Below, piece after piece: positions 1 through 7,363 of a stretch of DNA of 12,212 bases. The stretch spans positions 1-12,212 of the forward strand of contig CAVFUK010000045.1 in assembly GCA_963625535.1 (NCBI GenBank). Reading direction: 5' to 3'. How positions within the stretch are numbered: the first letter of the stretch is position 1; the number at the start of each line of letters is the position of its first letter. This DNA comes from Phocaeicola_A sp963625535. GTDB taxonomy: Bacteria; Bacteroidota; Bacteroidia; Bacteroidales; Bacteroidaceae. The position numbers and the translations under genes were made by a program. Under the pieces are notes generated by a model. The model did not search any database and was not told the DNA's origin. It saw only the letters and a list, made by a program, of their open reading frames with translations.

Positions 1-1
1 T

Positions 2-51
2 AGCCCGCTGCGGTGGGGGAGGTTGCGTGTATCCCTTGGCCGCAGCGGGCT
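2..51. repeat. Inverted repeat at window edge, possible hairpin or terminator
   Basis: Arms AGCCCGCTGCGG (2-13) and CCGCAGCGGGCT (40-51) are perfect 12-base reverse complements around a 26-base loop. Within the loop, GGGA (17-20) can pair with TCCC (32-35). Neither flank inside the window has a clear T run. It could be the terminator of the GH28 transcript (77 bases beyond that stop codon), the terminator of a gene to the left, or part of a structured RNA cut by the window edge. Bases 52-128 hold no gene that I recognise. Confidence 0.5.
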
Positions 52-128
52 GTTACCCAATGAATATAGTTGCTTGGGTGGTGAATCCTCGATGGGAACG
101 ATCCTTTTACCTAATATAATAATATGTG

Positions 129-1523
129 TTAATCAATTCCTTTGAAGGGTTGGCCGTTGACGGTCACGTCCTCGAACTGGATGTTCTCCACACCGATTAC
201 CTTGTTAATCTCAGGTTCGGTGACACCGTTGAACTGGCAGTTCTTCAGGTAGATGTCGCGGGCCTGCACCTTGTCCTCGAAGCCGTCGAGCATCAGCACG
301 TACTGGCTCTTCTGCGAGGTGATGTTCTCCAGGTGAATGTTGTGAAAGTAGGGTGGATAGGGCCCGTCGTCCACGTGCCAGTACTTCTGTTCGAAGCCCA
401 GTATGGCACGGCGGCACTCGCCCACGGTGAGGTTGCGCACGTAGACGTTCTTCACCTCGCCGCCACGGATGGCGTTGGACTTGATGCGGATGATGCGGTC
501 CAGTGCCGGGCTGTCCATCTGGCAACCCTCCACCCACACGTTGTAGCATCCGCCGGTGATCTCGCTGCCGATGGCCACGCCAGCGTGGCCGTCCTTCATG
601 CTGCAGTTGCGCACGATGATGTTCTGGCTCGGCAGGTTCCAGTAGCGGCCGTCCTCGTCGCGGCCGGACTTGATGGCGATGCAGTCGTCGCCCGTGTTGA
701 AGTTACACTCCTCTATCCGTACGTTGGTGCACGACTCTGGGTCGCAGCCGTCGTTGTTGCTGCCGTGGCTGTCCATCGTCACCCGGCGCACGGTCACATT
801 CTCCGACATCAGCGGGTGGATGAGCCAGAAGGGCGAGCGGTGGAGCGTGAACCCTTCGAGCAACACATTCTTGCACTTATAGAGGTTGATGAACTGCGGA
901 CGGATGCCCTCCTCGCCCTCGAACACCCGCAGGCGCAGGGCCACGGAGTCCTCCTTCATCTGGTAGAGGCGCGTCTTCTCGTTCACCTCGGTGCCGTCGG
1001 GCAACTTCACCTTGCCGATGCGTCGCTGTGAGAACCAGTTGGTGGTGTCCGCCTGGCCGTCGAGGGTGCCCGTGCCGGTGATGGCCACGTTGGTCTCGTC
1101 GTAGGCATAGATGAGGGGCGAGATGTTGTAGCAGTCGATACCCTCGATGCGTGTCAGCACCGTGGGGAACAGCTTTGGGTCGGTGACGAAGCGCACCGTG
1201 GCTCCCTGGCTGACGTGCAGGTTCACGTTCGACTTCAGTTGGATGGGCCCTGTGAGGTAATCGCCCGCGGGAATCACCACCCGGCCGCCGCCGTTGTTGG
1301 CGCAGGCCTCTATGGCCCGGCGTATGGCCTCGGTGTAGAGTGTGTCTCCTTCGGTGTGGTAGTCGGTGATGAGATACTCCTTGTCGGGGAATGTGGGGGC
1401 CACTATCTGTTGGTCGATGGTCTTCATCACATTCCAGGGCTGCTGGCTTTGCGATGCGCACGATGCCAGCAGCAGGGTCGCTGTGAGCAGCGTGGCGAGT
1501 TTATTCGTTGTTGTACCTTTCAT
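129..1523 (-). CDS. GH28 polygalacturonase-family lipoprotein
   Basis: Predicted glycoside hydrolase of family 28, which hydrolyses alpha-1,4-galacturonosyl links in pectin by inversion. The 464-residue product starts at the ATG at 1523. That start gives a lipoprotein signal with lipobox LASC (Cys22); a longer frame back to 1592 would run through the -7 promoter box. The GH28 signatures appear in the family's order: NNDGCD (256-261, catalytic Asp258), TGDD (277-280, Asp279/280), GHAG (312-315, His313) and RIK (346-348). The third position of the usual GHG motif is Ala. The parallel beta-helix fits the repeated N-V-x-V/I strands through 140-450. It is probably tethered to the cell envelope and acts on pectin oligomers, perhaps as an exo-enzyme. 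There is no SusC/SusD pair or second pectinase beside it. Exact substrate and endo/exo mode cannot be told from the sequence. Confidence 0.96.
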   Translation of the reverse strand: MKGTTTNKLATLLTATLLLASCASQSQQPWNVMKTIDQQIVAPTFPDKEYLITDYHTEGDTLYTEAIRRAIEACANNGGGRVVIPAGDYLTGPIQLKSNVNLHVSQGATVRFVTDPKLFPTVLTRIEGIDCYNISPLIYAYDETNVAITGTGTLDGQADTTNWFSQRRIGKVKLPDGTEVNEKTRLYQMKEDSVALRLRVFEGEEGIRPQFINLYKCKNVLLEGFTLHRSPFWLIHPLMSENVTVRRVTMDSHGSNNDGCDPESCTNVRIEECNFNTGDDCIAIKSGRDEDGRYWNLPSQNIIVRNCSMKDGHAGVAIGSEITGGCYNVWVEGCQMDSPALDRIIRIKSNAIRGGEVKNVYVRNLTVGECRRAILGFEQKYWHVDDGPYPPYFHNIHLENITSQKSQYVLMLDGFEDKVQARDIYLKNCQFNGVTEPEINKVIGVENIQFEDVTVNGQPFKGID

Positions 1524-1546
1524 AATATGATTTTTGTTTTCGATGG

Positions 1547-1554
1547 CAAAGTTA
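1547..1554 (-). promoter_or_regulatory. -7 promoter box (TAACTTTG) of the GH28 gene
   Basis: Reads TAACTTTG on the minus strand, an exact match to the Bacteroidetes sigma-ABfr -7 consensus TAnnTTTG, 23 bases before the chosen ATG. No TTG is present at the expected -33 spacing, so the upstream half is weak. The box implies a short leader of roughly 20 bases. Confidence 0.65.
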
Positions 1555-1664
1555 GGCTCCTTGGCGCAACGGGTAGTGTATTTTTTGAGCAAATGCGTGT
1601 AGTTTTCTGTTTGCGGTCAATAATTACAGCCGTTTTATGCGCCTTGTGCCCCGGTAGACAGCAA

Positions 1665-1706
1665 AGCCGCTCCCTTCTGCACTTGTGGAGGCAGAGGGGA
1701 GCGGCT
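1665..1706 (-). terminator. Hairpin terminator after the DUF4831 gene
   Basis: The 16-base arms AGCCGCTCCCTTCTGC (1665-1680) and GCAGAGGGGAGCGGCT (1691-1706) pair with a single non-Watson-Crick position around a 10-base loop. It lies 40 bases past the DUF4831 stop on the minus strand. The minus-strand 3' flank begins TTTGCTG, so the U run is short. The odd pair is G-U in a plus transcript but C-A in a minus transcript; with no plus gene ending here, service to the minus gene is still the simplest reading. Confidence 0.6.
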
Positions 1707-1745
1707 CTTCGGTCGGGCTGGCCCGTGGTAGGGGACTTGTCCGGT

Positions 1746-2807
1746 TTATGGGTTCGCGGCCTCTATCTTCAGCAGAGCTCCGGTGGTGGGGTCGAAGGTC
1801 ACCTTGGTGGTGGTCTTCTTGTTGAACAGGCTGCCTACGAGCACCTCGGTGTTGCCGAACTGGGCTATGTTCATCTCCCCCGTATAATAGGTCTTGCTGC
1901 CGTCGGTCACCGTCACGTCGGCCTTGGAAGGTACGTTGTAGATCACTCCCGTGGGTTTCTTCTTCCCCTTCTCGGTCGTGGCCGGTTGCTGCGGCACGCT
2001 CTTCTGGTTGGTCACCGATAGGTAGAGGGGCGCACCGGCTAGGTCGTCGGCGTCCACGAATCCGAGTTTCTTCGAGAAGCGGAGCATCACCTGCTTGCTG
2101 ATGTTGCCCGTGGGCACCACCCGCAGGGTCGTGCTCTTCGTCTCCCGCTTCGTCACACCGACGAAGAGTTGCATCAAGGCGCGCTCTTGCTCGTCGAGGC
2201 TCTGCAGCATAATCTTCAGCATCTCCCCGTCCTTTGGCATGCTGTCTGCCTGGCCGCGGGTGATGGTGTTCTTACTCTCGCGGATGTTGTAGATCTCTTT
2301 AGCCGTCAGCTCCGCCATCTTCGCGGTGGAGCCTGCCATCAGTATCTCCTCGTTCATGTAGTCGCGCGGGTTGAGTTCCTTCTCAGTCTCGGCGGCCTGT
2401 TCCTTCGGCTCGGGCGTAGCGGCCAGGGTGGTGTTGATGGCCTTGATGATGCCCTCCTCGGTGAGGTCCATCAGCGGGGCTACGGTCTTCTCCTTCAGCT
2501 TCACGGTGTAGACCTTGGTGGTGTCCGGTAATCCTTTCGGACGCACGGTCACGCTCTTTATCTCCCAAGCCTCGCTGGCGGTGGTGGCTACGTCGGTCAG
2601 CCGCAGGTACTTCTCGGCGTATTGGCAGAAGTCACCGGGCGTGTAGGTGGTGTGTTCCGCCTTCACGGTGATGTCTATGGCCGTCTGAGGCAGGAAGTAG
2701 GTTACGCCCTCGTTCATCTTACCCGGTTGGTAGGTGAGGACCTCCGTCTGTGCGAAGCCGAGGCTCGCTGTGGCCAGCAGTCCTGTCAGTATCCATGTCT
2801 TTTTCAT
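1746..2807 (-). CDS. DUF4831-family secreted protein
   Basis: Matches from memory the Bacteroidales DUF4831 family of exported proteins, whose function is unknown. The start chosen is the ATG at 2807, giving 353 residues. It begins with a classic signal peptide (MKKTWILTGLLATASLGFA, likely cleavage after Ala19) and has GGAAAAG a few bases upstream; a start at 2846 would overlap the -7 box. The segment around residues 38-70 (FLPQTAIDITV, then YTPGDFCQYAEKYLRL) is the part that best identifies the family. A probably helical stretch rich in Lys, Glu and Gln spans about 155-220, followed by a beta-rich C-terminal half. There is no lipobox and no transmembrane helix after the signal, so it is probably periplasmic. 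It has its own promoter and the hairpin at 1665-1706 behind it. I see no catalytic motif and assign no activity. Confidence 0.85.
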   Translation of the reverse strand: MKKTWILTGLLATASLGFAQTEVLTYQPGKMNEGVTYFLPQTAIDITVKAEHTTYTPGDFCQYAEKYLRLTDVATTASEAWEIKSVTVRPKGLPDTTKVYTVKLKEKTVAPLMDLTEEGIIKAINTTLAATPEPKEQAAETEKELNPRDYMNEEILMAGSTAKMAELTAKEIYNIRESKNTITRGQADSMPKDGEMLKIMLQSLDEQERALMQLFVGVTKRETKSTTLRVVPTGNISKQVMLRFSKKLGFVDADDLAGAPLYLSVTNQKSVPQQPATTEKGKKKPTGVIYNVPSKADVTVTDGSKTYYTGEMNIAQFGNTEVLVGSLFNKKTTTKVTFDPTTGALLKIEAANP

Positions 2808-2843
2808 ATCTTTTCCGTTTATGATGTCTGTTAGCTTATGGGG

Positions 2844-2851
2844 CAAAGATA
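2844..2851 (-). promoter_or_regulatory. -7 promoter box (TATCTTTG) of the DUF4831 gene
   Basis: TATCTTTG on the minus strand fits TAnnTTTG exactly and lies 36 bases before the ATG at 2807. No TTG is present at the -33 position. An inverted repeat covers that upstream region instead. Confidence 0.65.
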
Positions 2852-2876
2852 GGACAACTTACGGAATCGTTGTCCT
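2851..2876. repeat. Perfect 8-base inverted repeat at the DUF4831 promoter
   Basis: AGGACAAC (2851-2858) and GTTGTCCT (2869-2876) are exact reverse complements separated by 10 bases. The repeat begins at the last base of the -7 box and covers the place where a -33 element would lie, which suits an operator. It also follows the nnr stop codon (2911) by 35 bases, so it could be a weak terminator for nnr; no T run follows it. Confidence 0.5.
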
Positions 2877-2910
2877 CCTTTAACCCTATTTGTTCATTCT
2901 TTACGTTACA

Positions 2911-4455
2911 TTACTGGTTTTGCAAGCCCGACGGGCGGAGGTCGGGTCGGCTCGTCAGCCGCATCCATGCCTTGGGCAGTGCGTCGATGAGGTCGCTAGC
3001 CGTCATGCTCACCTCTCCGATGCCTGCCGCGGCTATGTCGCCCGCCAGTCCGTGGAGGTAGACACCCAGTCGGCACGCGTCCTCCTGTGTGTAGCCCTGC
3101 GCCACCAGTGCCAGCAACACGCCGGTCAGCACGTCGCCGCTGCCGGCTGTGGCCATGCCCGGGTTACCGGTGGGGTTGAAGTAGACATTCCCCTCGGGGG
3201 TGACCACCGCTGTCCACGCCCCCTTTAGGATGATGTAGAAGCGCTGTTGGGCGGCCAGCTCCTTGGCTTTTGTCAGCCGTTCGAAGGAGTCGTTGCACGA
3301 GCCCACCAACCGCTCGAACTCCTTGGGGTGCGGGGTGAGGATGGTCTGCTTGGGCAGTTGCTGCAACCAGCCTTTGTACACCCCGAGGATGTTCAGCGCG
3401 TCGGCGTCCAGCACCAAGGGCACGTGTGTCTGCTTAATCTGGTCGCTCATGGCCAGGGCGGTGTCGGGCATCTGTCCGATGCCGGGCCCTATGGCCACGG
3501 CGCTGAAGTTGGTCTTGTCGCTCACGCTGGTGAAGTACTCCTCGTTCGTGTCGTGCTCCAGGATTGCCTCCGGCACGGCCGTCTGCAGGATGTCGTTGTT
3601 GCGCGTGGGGGTGTGTACGGTCAGTAGGCCCACGCCGCAGCGCAGACAGGCTTTGGCTGCGAGTACCGAAGCTCCTGCCATGCCGTACTTGCCGGCTATC
3701 AGCAGGGCGTGCCCGAAGTCACCCTTGTGGGCGAACCGCTTGCGCGGCCGGATGAGTGACTGTATCTCGTACGCCTCGGTGATGCGGTACGGGGTCTCCA
3801 CCCCGTCGAGCCATTGGGGCAGCAGGTGGATGTCCAGCACCTCCAGCTCGCCTATCACTTCCTGGTTCTCGGCGAAGAGGAACGCCAGTTTGGGCTTCTG
3901 CAGGGTCAGCGTCACGTCGGCCTGTATGATGTGGTTGCGCACGTTGTACGAGTTGTCCTCGCACATCAACCCCGACGGCACGTCGATGGACACCACCGTG
4001 GCCTCCGACTGGTTGATGTACTTCACCACCATGGCATAGCCGCCGTTCAGCGGCTTGTTCAGTCCCGACCCGAAGAGTCCGTCCACCACCAGGCAGCCTT
4101 TCGGCAGTTGGGGTGGGGTGAACTGGGTGGTGATCTCCGTGAAGGCCACGTTGCACCCCCGTAGACGTTCCTTGTTGGCGGCGCAGTCCACCGACAGTTT
4201 GCCTGCCGTGTTGAACAGGTAAGTGTATGTCTTATACCCCTCTTGCGACAGCATGCGGGCTATGGCCAGCGTGTCGCCGCCGTTGTTGCCCGGGCCTGCG
4301 AAGAGGTACACGGGTACGAAAGTGCTCCATCGTCTCTTGATGGCGTCCGTCAGGGCGCGTGCCGCCCGTTCCATCAAGTCGATGGAGGCGACGGGCTCAT
4401 GTTCGATGGTGTACTTGTCCCATTCTTTGATTTGTGTAGTCGTCAGTATTTTCAC
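2911..4455 (-). CDS. nnr: Bifunctional NAD(P)H-hydrate epimerase / ADP-dependent NAD(P)H-hydrate dehydratase
   Basis: Repairs hydrated, inactive NADH and NADPH. The N-terminal half epimerises R- and S-NAD(P)HX, and the C-terminal half dehydrates S-NAD(P)HX using ADP. The product is 514 residues, the usual length of the fused protein. The YjeF_N domain (about 1-215) shows AGPGNNGGDT (53-62), DGLFGSGLNKPL (125-136) and SIDVPSGL (156-163). The ribokinase-like dehydratase domain (about 235-500) shows HKGDFGHALLIAGKYGMAGA (243-262), AIGPGIG (321-327), LVLDADALNIL (347-357), LTPHPKEFERL (373-383) and GMATAGSGDVLTG (433-445), the last being the anionic-phosphate/catalytic loop. The start codon is GTG: the only in-frame ATG upstream (4467) is followed at once by TAA. 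It is divergent from hpt, with separate -7 boxes. Confidence 0.97.
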   Translation of the reverse strand: MKILTTTQIKEWDKYTIEHEPVASIDLMERAARALTDAIKRRWSTFVPVYLFAGPGNNGGDTLAIARMLSQEGYKTYTYLFNTAGKLSVDCAANKERLRGCNVAFTEITTQFTPPQLPKGCLVVDGLFGSGLNKPLNGGYAMVVKYINQSEATVVSIDVPSGLMCEDNSYNVRNHIIQADVTLTLQKPKLAFLFAENQEVIGELEVLDIHLLPQWLDGVETPYRITEAYEIQSLIRPRKRFAHKGDFGHALLIAGKYGMAGASVLAAKACLRCGVGLLTVHTPTRNNDILQTAVPEAILEHDTNEEYFTSVSDKTNFSAVAIGPGIGQMPDTALAMSDQIKQTHVPLVLDADALNILGVYKGWLQQLPKQTILTPHPKEFERLVGSCNDSFERLTKAKELAAQQRFYIILKGAWTAVVTPEGNVYFNPTGNPGMATAGSGDVLTGVLLALVAQGYTQEDACRLGVYLHGLAGDIAAAGIGEVSMTASDLIDALPKAWMRLTSRPDLRPSGLQNQ

Positions 4456-4485
4456 AATTATTTACATCTTTGTTCTTTCGGGGTT

Positions 4486-4493
4486 CAAAATTA
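4486..4493 (-). promoter_or_regulatory. -7 promoter box (TAATTTTG) of nnr
   Basis: TAATTTTG on the minus strand matches TAnnTTTG and lies 30 bases before the GTG start. It faces the hpt box at 4536-4543 across 42 bases, so the two promoters are arranged divergently. No -33 TTG stands at ideal spacing. Confidence 0.6.
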
Positions 4494-4535
4494 CGATTTT
4501 CATGGGAAACGTTATCTTCATTCCAAGAAAAAACT

Positions 4536-4543
4536 TACTTTTG
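4536..4543 (+). promoter_or_regulatory. -7 promoter box (TACTTTTG) of hpt
   Basis: TACTTTTG matches TAnnTTTG exactly and lies 27 bases before the hpt ATG. It probably drives hpt and adk as one transcript, since no other box or terminator lies between them. The -33 region lacks a clear TTG. Confidence 0.65.
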
Positions 4544-4570
4544 CAGTCTATTTTGCAAACCTAACTAGTT

Positions 4571-5110
4571 ATGGATGTTTTAGAAATAAAGGATAAAACC
4601 TTTGCTGTTTCTATTTCCGCGGAGGAGATACAGAAGCAGGTGAAACGCGTAGCCGAAGAAATCACGTCCGACTTGCAGGGGAAGGACCCTATTTTCCTAG
4701 GTATTCTGAATGGCTCGTTCATGTTCATGGCCGACCTGATGAAGTATGTGAATATCCCCAGTGAACTTTGCTTCGTGAAGTTCTCTTCGTACGTGGGCAC
4801 ACAGTCCACGGGCGAGATGAAGGAATTTCTGGGTCTGACGCAGGATGTGACAGGCCGTACGGTGGTGATTGTGGAGGACATCATTGAGTCCGGCTTCACC
4901 ATGCAGTATATGATTGATTACCTCGCCAAGCGCGGCCCGAAGGAAATAAAGGTGGCCACCTTACTGGTGAAGCCCGAGCTGCTGAAGGCCGACGTGCGCA
5001 TCGACTACCGCGCCTTCAATATCCCCAACGATTTCATCGTGGGCTACGGACTGGACTACGACGGCTATGGCCGCAACTATCCGGACATCTACACGCTGGT
5101 GAGTAAATGA
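4571..5110 (+). CDS. hpt: Hypoxanthine phosphoribosyltransferase
   Basis: Cytoplasmic purine salvage enzyme that joins hypoxanthine (and usually guanine) to PRPP, giving IMP or GMP plus pyrophosphate. The product is 179 residues, normal for bacterial Hpt. Visible signatures are the PPi-binding loop ILNGSF (45-50), the PRPP-binding motif VVIVEDIIESGFTM (98-111, acidic pair Glu102-Asp103), the LVKPELLKAD stretch where the purine-contacting Lys lies (about 132-141), and the C-terminal FIVGYGLDYDGYGRNYPDIY (155-174). The start ATG follows the -7 box by 27 bases and gives the normal N-terminus. adk follows 48 bases downstream on the same strand, linking purine salvage with adenylate balance. It could be called xanthine/guanine-type by name only; the motif set fits Hpt best. 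Confidence 0.97.
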   Translation: MDVLEIKDKTFAVSISAEEIQKQVKRVAEEITSDLQGKDPIFLGILNGSFMFMADLMKYVNIPSELCFVKFSSYVGTQSTGEMKEFLGLTQDVTGRTVVIVEDIIESGFTMQYMIDYLAKRGPKEIKVATLLVKPELLKADVRIDYRAFNIPNDFIVGYGLDYDGYGRNYPDIYTLVSK

Positions 5111-5135
5111 TGGACAGACATCTAAATAGAGATTC

Positions 5136-5149
5136 TATATTATAAGGTA
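5136..5149 (+). promoter_or_regulatory. AT-rich leader motif ahead of adk (TATATTATAAGGTA)
   Basis: This 14-base stretch ends 9 bases before the adk ATG. It differs at one position from the 16-base sequence repeated exactly at 7040-7055 (plus) and 11300-11315 (minus), each ahead of a gene. The AAGG core could act as a ribosome-binding site about 11 bases from the start codon. Function is inferred only from position and recurrence. Confidence 0.45.
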
Positions 5150-5158
5150 TAAAGTTTT

Positions 5159-5728
5159 ATGTTGAACATTGTAATTTTTGGAGCTCCGGGTTCGGGCAAA
5201 GGAACCCAAAGTGAGCGTATTGTAGCGAAGTTTGGTATTAACCACATCTCCACGGGCGACGTGCTGCGTGCCGAGATGAAGAACGGTACAGAGCTGGGCA
5301 AGACAGCGAAGGGATACATCGACCAGGGTCAGCTGATTCCTGATGAGTTGATGATCAACATCCTGGCCAGCGTGCTCGACTCGTTCAAGGACAGCAAAGG
5401 CGTCATCTTCGACGGCTTCCCCCGTACCATCGCCCAGGCTGAGGCTCTGAAGAAGATGCTGGCTGAGCGTGGACAGGAGGTTTCCATCATGCTCGACCTG
5501 GAAGTGCCCGAGGACGAACTGATGGTGCGCCTCATCAAGCGCGGCAAAGACTCTGGCCGTGCCGACGACAACGAGGAGACCATCAAGAAACGCCTTGTGG
5601 TGTACCACTCGCAGACAGCTCCGCTCATCGACTGGTTCAAGAACGAGGGCAAATACCAACATATCAATGGCCTTGGAACCATGGACGCCATCTTCGCGGA
5701 CATCGTTGCAGCCATCGAGAAGTTGTAA
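5159..5728 (+). CDS. adk: Adenylate kinase (short form)
   Basis: Interconverts ATP plus AMP with two ADP in the cytoplasm. The product is 189 residues with Walker A GAPGSGKGT (8-16), the AMP-binding region STGDVLRAEM (31-40), FDGFPRT (83-89) and the LID start LIKRGKDSGRADDNEETI. The LID is short and has no zinc-binding cysteines, as in the short-type adenylate kinases common in Bacteroidetes. The ATG at 5159 places the glycine-rich loop at the usual distance from the N-terminus. It lies 48 bases after hpt and is probably on the same transcript. A strong intrinsic terminator starts 15 bases after the stop codon. Confidence 0.98.
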   Translation: MLNIVIFGAPGSGKGTQSERIVAKFGINHISTGDVLRAEMKNGTELGKTAKGYIDQGQLIPDELMINILASVLDSFKDSKGVIFDGFPRTIAQAEALKKMLAERGQEVSIMLDLEVPEDELMVRLIKRGKDSGRADDNEETIKKRLVVYHSQTAPLIDWFKNEGKYQHINGLGTMDAIFADIVAAIEKL

Positions 5729-5743
5729 TCAAGAAATCCTGAC

Positions 5744-5800
5744 GGGAGTCGCACAGGGGCGGTGGCTGACAGCTCACCCCGGGGTGCGACTCCCTTTTTT
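5744..5800 (+). terminator. Strong intrinsic terminator after adk
   Basis: GGGAGTCGCAC (5744-5754) pairs perfectly with GTGCGACTCCC (5784-5794), followed at once by six T. The loop contains a secondary stem (GGTG 5761-5764 with CACC 5775-5778). This is the clearest factor-independent terminator in the window. It separates hpt-adk from obgE. Confidence 0.92.
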
Positions 5801-5835
5801 ATATTCCACAGTTAAAGCTAATTCGAAGAAGAGAT

Positions 5836-7026
<1,191 letters not shown>

Positions 7027-7039
7027 CTCTCCTCTGCGC

Positions 7040-7055
7040 TATATATAATAAGGTA
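7040..7055 (+). promoter_or_regulatory. AT-rich leader motif TATATATAATAAGGTA ahead of the small basic gene
   Basis: An identical 16-base sequence occurs at 11300-11315 on the minus strand ahead of the phosphoesterase gene, and a near copy sits ahead of adk. Here it lies between obgE and the small basic gene, ending 25 bases before the ATG. That is too far for a normal Shine-Dalgarno role, which leaves promoter, RNA-processing or other leader functions open. Confidence 0.45.
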
Positions 7056-7080
7056 TACCGACTAGAAAACGTTTACGACT

Positions 7081-7269
7081 ATGGAGATAGAAAAAGCAAT
7101 GATTGAGGGCCTCGTGTTCAAGGGCGCCAAGAAGAAGGTGGCAGCCGAGCCCAAGGTGAAGACCAAAGCCAAGAAGAAGGCTTACATCACCGGCCAGCAC
7201 GGTTCCGGCTCTGCCATGATGAAGGCCGAGTATCGCCGCCGGCGCGCCAACCGGCACAAGGACAAATAG
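7081..7269 (+). CDS. Small lysine/arginine-rich protein, uncharacterised
   Basis: A 62-residue product that I do not recognise. It has 14 Lys, 5 Arg and only 6 acidic residues, a net charge near +13. The basic residues cluster in KKKVAAEPKVKTKAKKK (17-33) and RRRRANRHKDK (52-62), separated by a Gly/Ser-rich turn GQHGSGS (38-44). There is no signal peptide, membrane segment or cysteine. The composition suits binding to RNA, DNA or the ribosome. It lies 54 bases behind obgE on the same strand and is followed by a terminator hairpin, which supports a real gene at the end of that operon; a role in ribosome biology is inference. The antisense frame over the same bases is shorter in meaning and lacks context. 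The gene may be lineage-restricted. Confidence 0.68.
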   Translation: MEIEKAMIEGLVFKGAKKKVAAEPKVKTKAKKKAYITGQHGSGSAMMKAEYRRRRANRHKDK

Positions 7270-7285
7270 CGGAGGCTATGAGTGA

Positions 7286-7339
7286 AAACACAGAGCCGCC
7301 CATCTTCCTGCAGCGAGGAGATGGGCGGCTTCGGTGTTT
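7286..7339. terminator. Two-way terminator hairpin between convergent genes
   Basis: AGCCGCCCATCT (7294-7305) pairs perfectly with AGATGGGCGGCT (7319-7330). An outer AAACAC/GTGTTT pairing (7286-7291 with 7334-7339) gives an A-rich flank on one side and a T-rich flank on the other in both directions. It sits 16 bases after the small basic gene's stop (plus) and 24 bases after the receptor's stop (minus), so it can end both transcripts. Confidence 0.78.
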
Positions 7340-7363
7340 AATGGTATGGTATAGTGTTATTCG

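Noticed and set aside
1..100. 6S RNA 3' end on the minus strand (GGGTAACAGCC followed by CTGCGGC resembles the E. coli 6S tail)
   Set aside because: The likeness covers only a few bases, the expected closing stem is absent in the window, and the dyad explains the GC-rich part on its own.
126..1031. 301-codon plus-strand frame
   Set aside because: Antisense to the GH28 gene, whose lipobox and all four catalytic motifs are intact. The plus frame is low-complexity Val/His/Leu/Ala, typical of the opposite strand of a GC-rich gene.
1524..1592. Longer N-terminus for the GH28 protein
   Set aside because: The extra 23 residues precede a normal lipoprotein signal and are encoded across the TAACTTTG promoter box, so the start is placed at 1523.
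2808..2846. Longer N-terminus for the DUF4831 protein
   Set aside because: The extra 13 residues would put charged sequence before the signal peptide and overlap the TATCTTTG box; the start at 2807 is better.
3263..4039. 258-codon plus-strand frame
   Set aside because: Antisense to nnr, which shows both enzyme domains without interruption.
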